A DNA stretch of 64,000 bases from DASYPQ01 sp036006425 (GCA_036006425.1 DASYPQ010000024.1:147003-211002), one strand, 5' to 3'. Counted from the stretch's first letter, positions 7,350 to 15,732 are shown. Made by a program: numbers and translations. Notes: a model not told the origin generated them from the letters alone.

Positions 7350-8516
7350 ATGACCGCGCCCTACGACGTCGCCGTGGTCGGGTCTGGCCCGGCCGGAGCG
7401 ACGGCGGCGCTCCTTCTCGCGCGCGGCGGGAAACGCGTCGCGTTGATCGAGCGGGAGACGCTGCCGCGCTACAAGACCTGCGGCGGAGGCGTCGTCGGAC
7501 GCGCGTTCCAGGTCCTGCCGGGCGACGTGAAGCTTCCGGTCGAGCACGCGTGCTTCGCCGCGGAGGCGCACTTCCTCGAATCGAACATGAGCTTCCGCGT
7601 CGAGCGCGACGTGCCCATCGTCTCGATGACGATGCGAGCGGACCTCGACAAGGCGCTCGCGGACGCAGCCGTCGCGTCGGGAGCGGAGCTCTTCGCGCCG
7701 TGCAACCTCATCGACTTGAAGCAGGACGCCGATGCCGTCGACCTCGAGACGACGCGCGGCACGATCCGCGCGGCCTGGGTCGTCGGCGCGGACGGCGTGC
7801 TCTCGACCGTCGCGCGCAAGGCCGGCTGGACCCACGCGCCGAGGACGATCCCCGCGCTCGAGATCGAAGCGCGCGTCCCGGCCGACGTCCACGCGCGCTT
7901 CGCGGGCATCGCGCGCTTCGACTTCGAGGCGATGGAGGCGGGCTACGGCTGGGTCTTCCCGAAGCGCGAGCACCTCTCCTGCGGCATCCTGACGATGCAG
8001 CGCGGTCTCGGCGGGCTCCACGAGGAGCTCGACCGGTACCTCGCGCGCGTCGGCGTCACCGGCGTCCTCTCCGCCGAGCGCCACGGGTACGTGATCCCGG
8101 TCAAACCGCGGCGCGGAGGGTTCGCGCGCGGGCGCGTGCTGCTCGCCGGCGACGCGGCGGGATTCGCGGACGCGCTGACGGGCGAAGGCATCTCGATCGC
8201 CATGGCGAGCGCGCGCATCGCCGCGCAGACGATCGTCGAGACGCGGGACGGCCGCGTCGGCACGGCGTACGCGCGCGCGCTGCGCCGCGACCTGCTCCCG
8301 GAGCTCTCGATCGCGCGGGGCCTCGCGTGGATCGCGTACCGGCGCCGCGGTCTCATGCGCGCCGCCTTCCGTGCCCGCGGCGCGGAGCTGACCGAGCGCG
8401 TCGCCGACGTCTTCCTCGGCACGCGCACCTACCGCTCGCTCGTCGCGCGGCCCGGCAGCTACCTCAGTCTGCTGCGCGGAAAGCTCGTCGCGAGCGCCGC
8501 GCACTCGGCCGGCTAG
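7350..8516 (+). CDS. Geranylgeranyl-reductase-family FAD-dependent oxidoreductase
   Basis: Protein of 388 residues. The N-terminal Rossmann motif VVGSGPAGATAALLLARGG binds the ADP part of FAD, YKTCGGGVV is the conserved cysteine segment of the geranylgeranyl reductase family, and LLAGDAAGFADALTGEGIS is the second FAD motif (GDAAG) with the substrate-side GEGI. These enzymes reduce isoprenoid double bonds, for example in lipid chains, quinones or chlorophyll side chains; related members act on other hydrophobic substrates. No lipid-biosynthesis neighbours fix the substrate. It converges on the pirin gene, and the two stop codons overlap in CTAG (8513-8516). Confidence 0.9.
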   Translation: MTAPYDVAVVGSGPAGATAALLLARGGKRVALIERETLPRYKTCGGGVVGRAFQVLPGDVKLPVEHACFAAEAHFLESNMSFRVERDVPIVSMTMRADLDKALADAAVASGAELFAPCNLIDLKQDADAVDLETTRGTIRAAWVVGADGVLSTVARKAGWTHAPRTIPALEIEARVPADVHARFAGIARFDFEAMEAGYGWVFPKREHLSCGILTMQRGLGGLHEELDRYLARVGVTGVLSAERHGYVIPVKPRRGGFARGRVLLAGDAAGFADALTGEGISIAMASARIAAQTIVETRDGRVGTAYARALRRDLLPELSIARGLAWIAYRRRGLMRAAFRARGAELTERVADVFLGTRTYRSLVARPGSYLSLLRGKLVASAAHSAG

Positions 8517-9385
8517 GACAGATGCCCCATCCGTCCGCTCTGGTAGTCCTTGATCGCCTGGTAGATCTCCGCGCCGGTGTTCATCACGAACGGGCCGGAG
8601 GAGACGACGGGCTCGCCGAGGGGCTCACCGCTCAGCACGAGCACCTTGGCGGGCTTCGTCGCGGCGACGGAGACGCCCGTGCCTTCCGTGGAAAGGAGCG
8701 CCATCGACGCTTCGCCGACGGGAGCCGAGCCCTCGACCGAAACCTCGCCTTCGAGGACGACAATCGCCGCGTTGTGGCCGGCGGGCAGATCGAAGGAAGC
8801 CGAACCGGAGAGACGGACGTCCCAGACATTGACCGGCGTGACCGTCTCCGCCGGCCCGCGGATTCCCTGGCATTCACCCGCGATGACGCGCACGGAGCCC
8901 GCGCCGCCGGCGAGGTCGACGACCGGGATGCGCGCGGAGGTGATCTCCTGGTAGCGCGGCCGCGACATCTTGGCGCGCTTCGGGAGGTTCACCCAGAGCT
9001 GGACCATCTGCATGGTGCCGCCCTTCGCGGCGAAGTTGCGCTCGTGCTTCTCCTCGTGAACGACGCCGGAGGCGGCGGTCATCCATTGGACGTCGCCGGG
9101 AGCGAGCTTGCCGGAGTTGCCGGCGGAGTCGCGGTGCTCGAGCTCGCCTTGGTAGACGATCGTGACGGTCTCGAAGCCGCGGTGCGGGTGCTCGCCGACG
9201 CCGCGGGGAGTGTCCGTGGGGCCGAATTGGGTCGGGCCGGCGTAGTCGAGGAGGAGAAAGGGGCTGATCTGCTCGCCGAGGTCGTTGGAGGGAAAGAGGT
9301 TCCGGACGTGGAAGCCGTCGCCGACCATGTGGGTGGAGCGGGGGCGGAAGAGACCGAGGACGCGCTTCTGCGTGGCTGTCGTCAT
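8513..9385 (-). CDS. Pirin family protein
   Basis: Protein of 290 residues of the bicupin pirin family. The N-terminal cupin has the metal motif HPHRGFETVTIVYQGELEHR (three His) and WMTAASGVVHEEKH with the Glu ligand region. FDLPAGHNAAIVVLEGEVSV marks the second cupin, and the C-terminus FVMNTGAEIYQAIKDYQSG is the usual pirin ending. Family members are iron-binding; some have quercetin 2,3-dioxygenase activity, others act as redox or transcription cofactors, so the role is open. A TAGACT-like AAGACT lies 8 nt before its ATG. It is a single gene with 138 bp upstream. Confidence 0.92.
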   Translation of the reverse strand: MTTATQKRVLGLFRPRSTHMVGDGFHVRNLFPSNDLGEQISPFLLLDYAGPTQFGPTDTPRGVGEHPHRGFETVTIVYQGELEHRDSAGNSGKLAPGDVQWMTAASGVVHEEKHERNFAAKGGTMQMVQLWVNLPKRAKMSRPRYQEITSARIPVVDLAGGAGSVRVIAGECQGIRGPAETVTPVNVWDVRLSGSASFDLPAGHNAAIVVLEGEVSVEGSAPVGEASMALLSTEGTGVSVAATKPAKVLVLSGEPLGEPVVSSGPFVMNTGAEIYQAIKDYQSGRMGHLS

Positions 9386-9482
9386 GAGGGCGGAGTCTTT
9401 GGCACGAACGCGCGCGGATTCAATGGGCGGGACCGAGGCTGAACGCGCGGACTCCAGAGCGGGCGGCGCCGAGCCAGGACGA

Positions 9483-9528
9483 CCTGAATCAGGCGTGGGA
9501 AGTCGCGAGCACGGGGCGCTGATTCAGG
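9483..9528. repeat. Inverted repeat CCTGAATCAG / CTGATTCAGG
   Basis: A perfect 10-bp inverted repeat (9483-9492 and 9519-9528) with a 26-nt spacer. The right arm contains the stop codon of the membrane protein gene at 9524, so on the minus strand the stem begins inside the stop and could act in termination or mRNA end protection. There is no T-tract. The left arm alone is an 11-bp palindrome (CCTGAATCAGG). Confidence 0.5.
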
Positions 9529-10069
9529 CGTGAGCGGGCGCGAGCCAGGCGAACCAGCCGAGCGGCGCATCGGGATTGCCGAGCGTGTAGAGCGTCTCGC
9601 CGATCAGGCAGACCGTCCCGAGGACGATGATCGTGGCGCGCTCGCCGCGGAGAGCTGCGGCGACGAGGAAGAGGAGTGCCACAGGGACGAGAGCGACCTT
9701 ACCGACACCTAGGTAGAAAGAGACCATCACCTCGAGCGAGGGATGTCCGTGGGTCGGCGCGAGGATGGTGACGGCGAAGGCGAGGACGTCGAGCGCCATG
9801 AGCGCGCAAACCCACCACGCGAGTCGCGTCGCGCGGGTTCGCGAACCGAGAAGCCACCGCGACGCGAGGAAGGGAGCGACGAGGGCCACCATGACGACGA
9901 CGTCGACCCAGCTGAGGTGCTGCCAGAAGCGGAGCTGGAACGGTTGGAAGCGAAACCAGACCACGAGGACGAAGACGACGAGCGCGAAGACCGCCAGCAC
10001 GATCCTCGAAGACATCGAGCTCGGTGTGTTGGCCGGCTCCGCCTCGCTCACGCGCTCGAGATCACTCAC
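9524..10069 (-). CDS. Integral membrane protein of unknown function
   Basis: Protein of 181 residues. After about 18 polar residues come five hydrophobic segments: SSRIVLAVFALVVFVLVVWF, VDVVVMVALVAPFLAS, ALMALDVLAFAVTIL, VGKVALVPVALLFLVAAAL and IIVLGTVCLIGETLYTLG. It starts at a GTG that overlaps the DinB-like gene's stop by 4 nt (GTGA), so it is translated in that operon. No motif identifies a family; the last helices resemble those of generic DUF membrane proteins. Confidence 0.65.
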   Translation of the reverse strand: MSDLERVSEAEPANTPSSMSSRIVLAVFALVVFVLVVWFRFQPFQLRFWQHLSWVDVVVMVALVAPFLASRWLLGSRTRATRLAWWVCALMALDVLAFAVTILAPTHGHPSLEVMVSFYLGVGKVALVPVALLFLVAAALRGERATIIVLGTVCLIGETLYTLGNPDAPLGWFAWLAPAHA

Positions 10070-10545
10070 TTGTGTCCCATCGCTTCCTCGAAGTGCTCGC
10101 GAGCATGCTCGGCCTCCTGAATCAGAACGTCCGCGACGGTGACCTCGCGCAGAGGTCCGTCAGGCTGGTCGCGCAGCCGGACGCGACGCTCGAGCCCGTC
10201 CTCGAGCGGCTCGATCTGCGCCGCGACGTACTCGTTGAGCGCCTCGAGCAGACGCAAGCTCGGCGCGAGAGGCTTCCGGTCGTAGCGCATCTGCTCCATC
10301 CACTTACCGAATGGCAGCATCCAGGACCAGTCGTAGACCGATCCGGGGCTCCCGAGGGCCGCGGTAACGATGCTCGCCGCGACGACGTTGGCCTCGACGA
10401 CGTGGTGCACGGTCTCGCGGAGCGTCATCGACTCGGCGTCGGGTCGCCGATCGATCTCCGCTTCGCTACGCCCTTCGACCAACTTCTGCACGAGCGGGAC
10501 GACCGCTCGCCACTCTGCGAGTGCGTCGGGGCGAGCCTTGGACAT
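10066..10545 (-). CDS. DinB-like (YfiT/DinB four-helix) metal-binding protein
   Basis: Protein of 159 residues with the DinB/YfiT arrangement: an early helix with SMTLRETVHHVVEANV supplying the first His, and a C-terminal helix VADVLIQEAEHAREHFEEAM supplying a HxxxH pair, the three histidines that usually bind one divalent metal. Length suits the four-helix bundle. Members include thiol transferases (bacillithiol, mycothiol, glutathione dependent) and many unknowns. It is the first gene of a two-gene unit with the membrane protein, preceded by a TAGGAT element 9 nt before the ATG. Confidence 0.75.
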   Translation of the reverse strand: MSKARPDALAEWRAVVPLVQKLVEGRSEAEIDRRPDAESMTLRETVHHVVEANVVAASIVTAALGSPGSVYDWSWMLPFGKWMEQMRYDRKPLAPSLRLLEALNEYVAAQIEPLEDGLERRVRLRDQPDGPLREVTVADVLIQEAEHAREHFEEAMGHK

Positions 10546-10554
10546 GCGACTCCG

Positions 10555-10560
10555 ATCCTA
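10555..10560 (-). promoter_or_regulatory. -10-like TAGGAT, 9 nt before an ATG
   Basis: TAGGAT on the minus strand lies 9 nt ahead of the DinB-like gene's ATG. The predicted leader is at most 2-3 nt. Confidence 0.4.
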
Positions 10561-10590
10561 CCGTCGAGCCGCCGATGCGACCCGTTCACC

Positions 10591-11322
10591 TCACCGCGGA
10601 GATTCGGCCTCCGCCAGGCGATCGAGTCGCGTCAGGAGAGTCCGCGCATCCGCGACGAGGGCGGTCTCCATCGAAGCACGTGCCGTCGGCACTGCTTCGG
10701 CCAGGTCCCGCATCTCCTCGGCGAGATGGATGAGCGCAGCGGTGCGGGTGTTCGCCTCCGGAGACCAGGTCGTGCCGGAGCGGAACCCCGTTTCGGAGTT
10801 CCAGTGCGACACGTGATACGTCGTCCCATCGAATCCGCCCATCAGCTGGGCCGGGTATCTCACTCGACCGAGCATTCTCGACCAGACCTGGTCCAGGATC
10901 TCCGCCGCGTCGTCCGAGATGGGCGCCGCAAAGGTCGCGACGTGGATCCGCAGAGTGCTCAAGGCGACCGCCCGCTCCTCCGGGCCGTCCGAGTACTCGG
11001 TCTTCGTTCCGCCGTCGCACAGAACGTCCATCATCGCCGAGTAGAGAGGGTCCCTCATGCGCTTGAAGACGATGCGAGGAGCTGCATCCTCCTCTCGAAG
11101 GAGATAGACGGCCCACTCCCGGTCGAACGAGGGCTGCGCGACAACCTGGCACTCGCGATAGCGATGCTCTCCGACCAGGGACACGCGGAGCACGCGAACG
11201 TAGGGATCGGGAGGCGCTACCCAGGAGAACACGTCGTCGCCGGGCTCGAGGTCGTCGAACTCGGGCGGAGCCTGCCGGACTCCGAGCATCACGACCGAGG
11301 CGGCCAGGATGAGTCGAATCAT
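10591..11322 (-). CDS. Exported protein of unknown function
   Basis: Protein of 243 residues. MIRLILAASVVMLGVRQAPP is a short signal-like N-terminus, with Ala/Gly before RQAPP as possible cleavage site. The rest is soluble, acidic and free of recognised motifs. Its base composition is milder than in flanking housekeeping genes and resembles that of the next two genes. It stands on its own between the DinB-like unit and the gene at 11463, with 140 bp upstream in which I see no further gene. Confidence 0.55.
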   Translation of the reverse strand: MIRLILAASVVMLGVRQAPPEFDDLEPGDDVFSWVAPPDPYVRVLRVSLVGEHRYRECQVVAQPSFDREWAVYLLREEDAAPRIVFKRMRDPLYSAMMDVLCDGGTKTEYSDGPEERAVALSTLRIHVATFAAPISDDAAEILDQVWSRMLGRVRYPAQLMGGFDGTTYHVSHWNSETGFRSGTTWSPEANTRTAALIHLAEEMRDLAEAVPTARASMETALVADARTLLTRLDRLAEAESPR

Positions 11323-11462
11323 GATCAGGAACCCTCTCTCGCGAAGCTCACGGCTTCACGAACGCTGCACTGGATGCACGAACTGGACTATCCAGCGCCG
11401 GAATCCTTCCGACGGGGCTTGGTTTCAGATCGGATTCCGATGAGGAGCTTCGGAGAGTGCAC

Positions 11463-12110
11463 CTAGGTTCTTCCGCTGCGAGCGAGAAGACTCCGAAGGT
11501 GCGCGGGCATCGCTGCATCGCTGGAATACAGTCGAATTGGACTCGCAACTTGAGTCGACGTGTGAGCCACCTCGATCCATTTCGACATCCAGTCGCCTCG
11601 AACCTCCACTCCCGTGAGTTGGGCCGAAGGAATCGCAAAGGGAGTGATGAAAGCCGGCTTGATCCAAAGCCCGTTGCGATACACCGCGAGTCGGAGCAAC
11701 GGAGGGCTGATGTTGATCTTGCCGATTCGGCCACCGCACCGCTTGCCCCAGAGGACGGGACCGTGCGCACGGACTCGTTGCTCCGTCGCCGAGATGTCGG
11801 CCCTCGGTCCCCGAAACATGGACGCGGGGAAGATGTACTGGGACAGCAGGTAGACCATGGCGAGCCCCGCCAGCGGGTGCGTCACCGCGAGACTGCGGGA
11901 GTGCCAACGCATGCGATGCCACGTCGTTTCGTCAACCTCGGTGGTGCGACCGTGCTCAGACACATAGAAGCGACCGTCTGAGTGAGCGCTGCTGATCGGA
12001 CTCCCCCCGACTCGCTCGCACTCAGCTAGGTAGCTGAAGAAGTTGATGCATGCGACCAGGGTCACCGCGATGCACGCGATCAGCAAGGCCTTCCTACCCG
12101 TCTCCTGCAC
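11463..12110 (-). CDS. Membrane protein of unknown function with a C-terminal soluble domain
   Basis: Protein of 215 residues starting at GTG. Residues 8-26 (ALLIACIAVTLVACINFFSY) and about 78-98 (HPLAGLAMVYLLSQYIFPAS) are membrane helices. Residues 115-215 contain a beta-rich segment (GKINISPPLLRLAVYRNGLW) that resembles PH-like membrane-associated domains, which is a weak resemblance only. GC content is clearly lower than in the flanking core genes. A TAGACT element lies 18 nt upstream. It sits directly beside the mrr gene and may belong to the same acquired segment. Confidence 0.55.
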   Translation of the reverse strand: MQETGRKALLIACIAVTLVACINFFSYLAECERVGGSPISSAHSDGRFYVSEHGRTTEVDETTWHRMRWHSRSLAVTHPLAGLAMVYLLSQYIFPASMFRGPRADISATEQRVRAHGPVLWGKRCGGRIGKINISPPLLRLAVYRNGLWIKPAFITPFAIPSAQLTGVEVRGDWMSKWIEVAHTSTQVASPIRLYSSDAAMPAHLRSLLARSGRT

Positions 12111-12128
12111 GTGCCGCTTCTCCCGAGA

Positions 12129-12134
12129 AGTCTA
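12129..12134 (-). promoter_or_regulatory. -10-like TAGACT, 18 nt before a GTG
   Basis: TAGACT on the minus strand, inside the 33-bp gap between mrr and the gene at 11463. The same hexamer precedes the genes at 20777 and 28253. The leader here would be about 11 nt and contains GGGAGAAG, a possible ribosome-binding site. Confidence 0.4.
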
Positions 12135-12143
12135 GTACAAGGG

Positions 12144-13055
12144 CTACGTCTCGTCGAAGTAGTCCGAGTCAGCTCGCTGAACGCGATAGGTTCGGCTGGT
12201 CGTGACACCGACCTCGAAGTCGATCATCAGTTCCGACAGTCGGCGGCCATCGATCAACACGACCTTGGGATCGATGTGCTCAACGTACGCAGTTGCGTCA
12301 GCCGTAAAAGCACCGGTCGTGATGAACACGCCCTTCCTGGCGCGCTTGCCATGCAGTGCACCCACGAATTTCTGAATCTCAGGACGTCCGACCGCCCCGT
12401 CCCATCGCTTTGCTTGCAGGTATACGACGTCGAGTCCCAGTCGGTCTTGATTGATGATGCCGTCGATGCCTTCGTCACCGGACTTCCCAACGACCTGACC
12501 GGCGTCGCTCTGCGAGCCGCCGTACTCCATTTTCCGAAGCAACTCGACAACCAGCCGCTCGAAGAACTGGGACGAGCCGGCCTTCACGCGTCCCAAGACC
12601 TCTGCCCCAAGGCTGGCTCGCATTTTTAGGTGGGCAGACTCGAGCGCCTCCTCGGGAGTCTCGACTTCCGACTCTGCTGCCAGGGGCGCCAGCTCCGTTC
12701 CCGCGTCATTCCTGCGATTCCGAAACTCGTTGAACTCCGAGAACTGCTCGAGCAGTTTGATGTCTACTCGCCGCGGCGGATGCTTCAGAAGATCGCGGCC
12801 GCGATCGGTCAGTCGGAAGTGACCTCTCCGTGGCGACACAAGGAGTCCTGCCTGCTGGAGGTAGACCTTCGCCCACGCAACGCGGTTGCTGAAGCGGGAT
12901 TGGCGGCCGCTAGGAAGCACCTCGTCCTGTTCTGCAGAAGTGAGGTTGAATTCGATGGCGAGTGCCTCTCGTGCGTCAGCAAGGGAGTGCTCCTTTTCAT
13001 CTGCGGCAACGCGCAGGAGCGGAAGCATCATCGATTGGAAATCAGGAACACTCAT
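12144..13055 (-). CDS. mrr: Mrr type IV restriction endonuclease
   Basis: Protein of 303 residues that cleaves modified DNA. Residues 1-95 are the Mrr N-terminal winged-helix specificity domain (MSVPDFQSMMLPLLRVAADE, then RFSNRVAWAKVYLQQAGLLV). The C-terminal PD-(D/E)xK nuclease core reads SGDEGIDGIINQD, then the QAK triad residue in DVVYLQAKRW, and ends with GVFITTGAFTADATAYV. All catalytic elements are present, so it should be active. The ATG at 13055 is preferred over an in-frame GTG 21 nt upstream because MSVPDF matches the usual Mrr start; a GACAAT lies 11 nt before it. No methylase is nearby, as expected for type IV. GC is lower than in asnS next door, suggesting acquisition. Confidence 0.92.
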   Translation of the reverse strand: MSVPDFQSMMLPLLRVAADEKEHSLADAREALAIEFNLTSAEQDEVLPSGRQSRFSNRVAWAKVYLQQAGLLVSPRRGHFRLTDRGRDLLKHPPRRVDIKLLEQFSEFNEFRNRRNDAGTELAPLAAESEVETPEEALESAHLKMRASLGAEVLGRVKAGSSQFFERLVVELLRKMEYGGSQSDAGQVVGKSGDEGIDGIINQDRLGLDVVYLQAKRWDGAVGRPEIQKFVGALHGKRARKGVFITTGAFTADATAYVEHIDPKVVLIDGRRLSELMIDFEVGVTTSRTYRVQRADSDYFDET

Positions 13056-13121
13056 GCGCACTCCCCATTGTCCCACGCACGGCGCACACCATCGCGCCTA
13101 TCAACGCTTGCCCTGAAGGCC

Positions 13122-14420
13122 TCACGGATAGATCCGATACAGCATCCGCGGGAACGGGCTCGCTTCGCGCACGTGCTCGATCCCGGCGATCCAGGCGACG
13201 GTGCGCTCGAGGCCGAGGCCGAAGCCGGCGTGAGGAACGGAGCCGTACCGCCGCAGATCCAAGTACCACTGGAACGCTTCCTTCGGCAGCTGGTGCTCGT
13301 CGATCCGTCCCTCCAGCGCCGCGAGATCGTCCTCCCGCTGACTCCCGCCGATCAACTCCCCCACGCCCTCCGGTCCGAGCACGTCCACGCACAGCGCCTT
13401 CCCCAAATCCTTCGGGTCGCGCTTCATGTAGAACGCCTTCACCTCCGCCGGATACCGGTGAACCATCACCGGCCGATCGTGCATCTTCGACAGGATCGTC
13501 TCGTCCGGCGCTCCGAAATCGTCGCCGTACTTGAACGTCGACTCCGGATGTCCCGCCAGGATCTTCGCGGCCTCGTCGTACGACAACCGCGGGAACGGCG
13601 ACTGGATCGCTTCCAGCTTCGTGAGATCGCGCTCCAACGCCGCGAGCTCCGGCTTCCGCCGCCGCAGCACCTCCGCCACGACGAACACGAGCATGTCCTC
13701 GGCGAGCTGCATGATCTCCTCGAGATCCGCGAACGCGACCTCGGGCTCGAGCATCCAGAACTCCGTCAAGTGCCGGCGCGTCTTGCTCTTCTCCGCCCGG
13801 AACGTCGGTCCGAAGCAGTACACCTTCCCCATCGCCATCGCGGTCGCTTCGGCGTACAGCTGCCCCGACTGCGTCAAGTACGCCTTGTCGTCGAAGTACT
13901 GCACTTCGAAGAGCGTGGAAGTCCCCTCGCACGCGGCCGGCGTGAACATCGGCGAGTCGATGCACACGAATCCCCGGTCGTCGTAGAACTTCCGGATCGC
14001 CGTGATCACCGCGTCGCGCACGCGCATCAGCGCCCACTGGCGCTTGCTGCGCAGCCACAGATGCCGATTCGAGAGAAGGAAGTCGGGGCCGTGCTCCTTC
14101 GGCGTGATCGGGTAGCCCTCGACGGCTTGGATCACTTCGCCGCCGCTCACGCCGATCTCGAATCCTCCCGGTGCGCGCGCGTCGGCTTTCACTTCGCCGG
14201 TCAGGATCAGGCTCGACTCCTGTCCGGCGTGGCCGACCGCGTCGAAGAGCGTGTCGGGCACGGCACCCTTGAAGAGCACGCACTGTGCGAAGCCGGTGCC
14301 GTCGCGCAGCTGCACAAAGTGGAGTTTCCCTTTCGAGCTCTTGTTGTGGACCCAGCCGCGCAGCGTGACGGTCTGGCCGACGTGCTGCCCGAGTCGTTCG
14401 ACGGTGGTGATCGTGGTCAT
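13122..14420 (-). CDS. asnS: Asparagine--tRNA ligase
   Basis: Protein of 432 residues that charges tRNA-Asn with asparagine. The N-terminal OB fold (TVTLRGWVHNKSSKGKLHFV) binds the anticodon. The class II catalytic core shows motif 2 in CFGPTFRAEKSKTRRHLTEF and motif 3 in GFGLGLERTVAWIAGIEHVR, and the ending PFPRMLYRIYP is the standard AsnRS C-terminus. Length and all motifs match functional enzymes. Its presence points to direct Asn-tRNA synthesis rather than transamidation alone. The coiled-coil membrane protein gene lies 43 bp upstream on the same strand. Confidence 0.98.
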   Translation of the reverse strand: MTTITTVERLGQHVGQTVTLRGWVHNKSSKGKLHFVQLRDGTGFAQCVLFKGAVPDTLFDAVGHAGQESSLILTGEVKADARAPGGFEIGVSGGEVIQAVEGYPITPKEHGPDFLLSNRHLWLRSKRQWALMRVRDAVITAIRKFYDDRGFVCIDSPMFTPAACEGTSTLFEVQYFDDKAYLTQSGQLYAEATAMAMGKVYCFGPTFRAEKSKTRRHLTEFWMLEPEVAFADLEEIMQLAEDMLVFVVAEVLRRRKPELAALERDLTKLEAIQSPFPRLSYDEAAKILAGHPESTFKYGDDFGAPDETILSKMHDRPVMVHRYPAEVKAFYMKRDPKDLGKALCVDVLGPEGVGELIGGSQREDDLAALEGRIDEHQLPKEAFQWYLDLRRYGSVPHAGFGLGLERTVAWIAGIEHVREASPFPRMLYRIYP

Positions 14421-14463
14421 GCGAGGAGAGGAGGCGAGGCGCGGGGTGTGGAGGGCCGGTCGA

Positions 14464-15036
14464 TCAGGGGAACGCGGAGTAGGCCGACTGGAGCTGCACG
14501 TCCGCGATCGCTCCGCGCCGCACGATGATCTTCCCCTTGCACGCCGCGCCGTCGCGCCGCGCTTCGACGGTCACTTCGCCGTCGCCGCCCGCGACGAGAT
14601 CGGCGAGGCTCGCGAGCGGCGTCACGAGCTGCACGCGTTCGTAGCCGAGGGCGAGGAGGCGCGTCACGATGCGATCCGCGAGGGCGGCCGCGGATCCGGC
14701 GGAGACGGGTTCGAGCGCTCCAGGGCTGCGCGTGCCACCGCGGCTCGACTCGAGGACGGCGAGCATGCGGTCCTCGACGCGCTTCTGCCCGTCGCGGATG
14801 TCGATGAGGACGTGCTCGAGGCGGCGGACGTCGAGGGCCTCGCGTTCCTCGCCGAAGCGCTTCAAGGCGCCTTGGATCTCCTCGAGGCGGTCGAGATGCG
14901 CGAAGCGTCCTTCGAGACGCCGGAGGCGCACGAGGAGGAGGGCGAGACCCGCCGTCGTCGCGGCGAGGAGGAGGCAGGCGATCACCTCGAGGGTGAGCGT
15001 CGTCTCGGGCGCGATGTCGGCGAGCGTCTGGATCAT
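14464..15036 (-). CDS. Membrane-anchored coiled-coil protein of unknown function
   Basis: Protein of 190 residues. Residues about 15-36 (TLEVIACLLLAATTAGLALLLV) form one membrane helix, followed by a charged coiled coil to about residue 95 (GRFAHLDRLEEIQGALKRFG, DGQKRVEDRMLAVLE). The remaining 90 residues form a compact alpha/beta domain ending VTVEARRDGAACKGKIIVRR. No family is recognised. TAACCT lies 10 nt ahead of the ATG. It precedes asnS by 43 bp on the same strand and may be cotranscribed, though a functional link is not evident. Confidence 0.65.
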   Translation of the reverse strand: MIQTLADIAPETTLTLEVIACLLLAATTAGLALLLVRLRRLEGRFAHLDRLEEIQGALKRFGEEREALDVRRLEHVLIDIRDGQKRVEDRMLAVLESSRGGTRSPGALEPVSAGSAAALADRIVTRLLALGYERVQLVTPLASLADLVAGGDGEVTVEARRDGAACKGKIIVRRGAIADVQLQSAYSAFP

Positions 15037-15085
15037 CGGGAGCGGTAGGTTACCGGGCGGTCGCGGAGGTCCCTAGCGCGTCGAC

Positions 15086-15538
15086 TCATGCCCGGCGGCG
15101 CGCCGCGACGGCCTGGATCTCGACCTTGGCGCCGCCCGGGAGCGCCGTCACGGCGACGGTGGTGCGCGCCGGGAACGGCTGCGGGAAGCGCTTCGCGTAG
15201 GCCGCGTTCAACTCGGGGTAGTTGGCGATGTCCGTGACGAACACGTTGACGGAAACGACGTCGGCGAGCGTCAGCCCGACCCGGCCAAGGTCTTTCTCGA
15301 TCGAGTCGATGGCGGCGTCGACGTCCTGCCCGATCGTTCCTCCGGTCTTGCCAATCTTCCCCGAGAGGAAGACGAGATTGCCGGAGCTGACCGCGGCCGA
15401 GTACGGCCCGAGGGCGCCCTCCGCCGGAAGGTGACTCGGGGCCGGATAGACGCAAAAGGGTGCCGTGCAGGCTGTGGCGAGGACGGCGAGAAGAGCGGCC
15501 CATGGAGCGGAACGGAGAAGCGGGAGGCGGGTTCTCAT
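15086..15538 (-). CDS. Exported RidA/YjgF-family lipoprotein
   Basis: Protein of 150 residues. Residues 1-24 form a lipoprotein signal (APWAALLAVLATAC), and the mature part is a RidA fold: GPYSAAVSSGNLVFLSGKIG, then DVVSVNVFVTDIANYPELN, and FPARTTVAVTALPGGAKVEI. The Arg in PARTTV that positions the imine/enamine substrate in RidA deaminases is present, as is the closing VEI strand (usually VEIE). RidA proteins are normally cytoplasmic trimers that hydrolyse 2-aminoacrylate-type imines; a lipid-anchored exported form is unusual. A CACAAT element is 6 nt upstream of the ATG. Confidence 0.88.
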   Translation of the reverse strand: MRTRLPLLRSAPWAALLAVLATACTAPFCVYPAPSHLPAEGALGPYSAAVSSGNLVFLSGKIGKTGGTIGQDVDAAIDSIEKDLGRVGLTLADVVSVNVFVTDIANYPELNAAYAKRFPQPFPARTTVAVTALPGGAKVEIQAVAARRRA

Positions 15539-15544
15539 CGCCGG

Positions 15545-15550
15545 ATTGTG
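15545..15550 (-). promoter_or_regulatory. -10-like CACAAT, 6 nt before an ATG
   Basis: GGCACAATCCGGCG immediately precedes the ATG of the RidA-like gene and differs by one base from the string ahead of the gene at 7287. Confidence 0.45.
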
Positions 15551-15732
15551 CCGGGAAAGCGCTCACGAAACACGTGCCTCGCCCGGTACAGCCCGGGGAG
15601 TAGAATCCCCACGGTTCGGAGGAAGGCCAGGATCGAACGATCGTCGCTGTTCCGCCGTTCGAGCCGGGGCCGATCCCAGCTCACTCGCTCTCATCTCGTC
15701 GCCTCGGGCAACCTTTCGAGAAGGAGTCGCCC

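Noticed and set aside
9483..9528. Rho-independent terminator
   Set aside because: The inverted repeat has a 26-nt loop and no T-run, so it was listed only as an inverted repeat.
12630..14528. A 632-codon plus-strand open frame opposite asnS and mrr
   Set aside because: It has no recognisable motif and is antisense to two well-supported genes.
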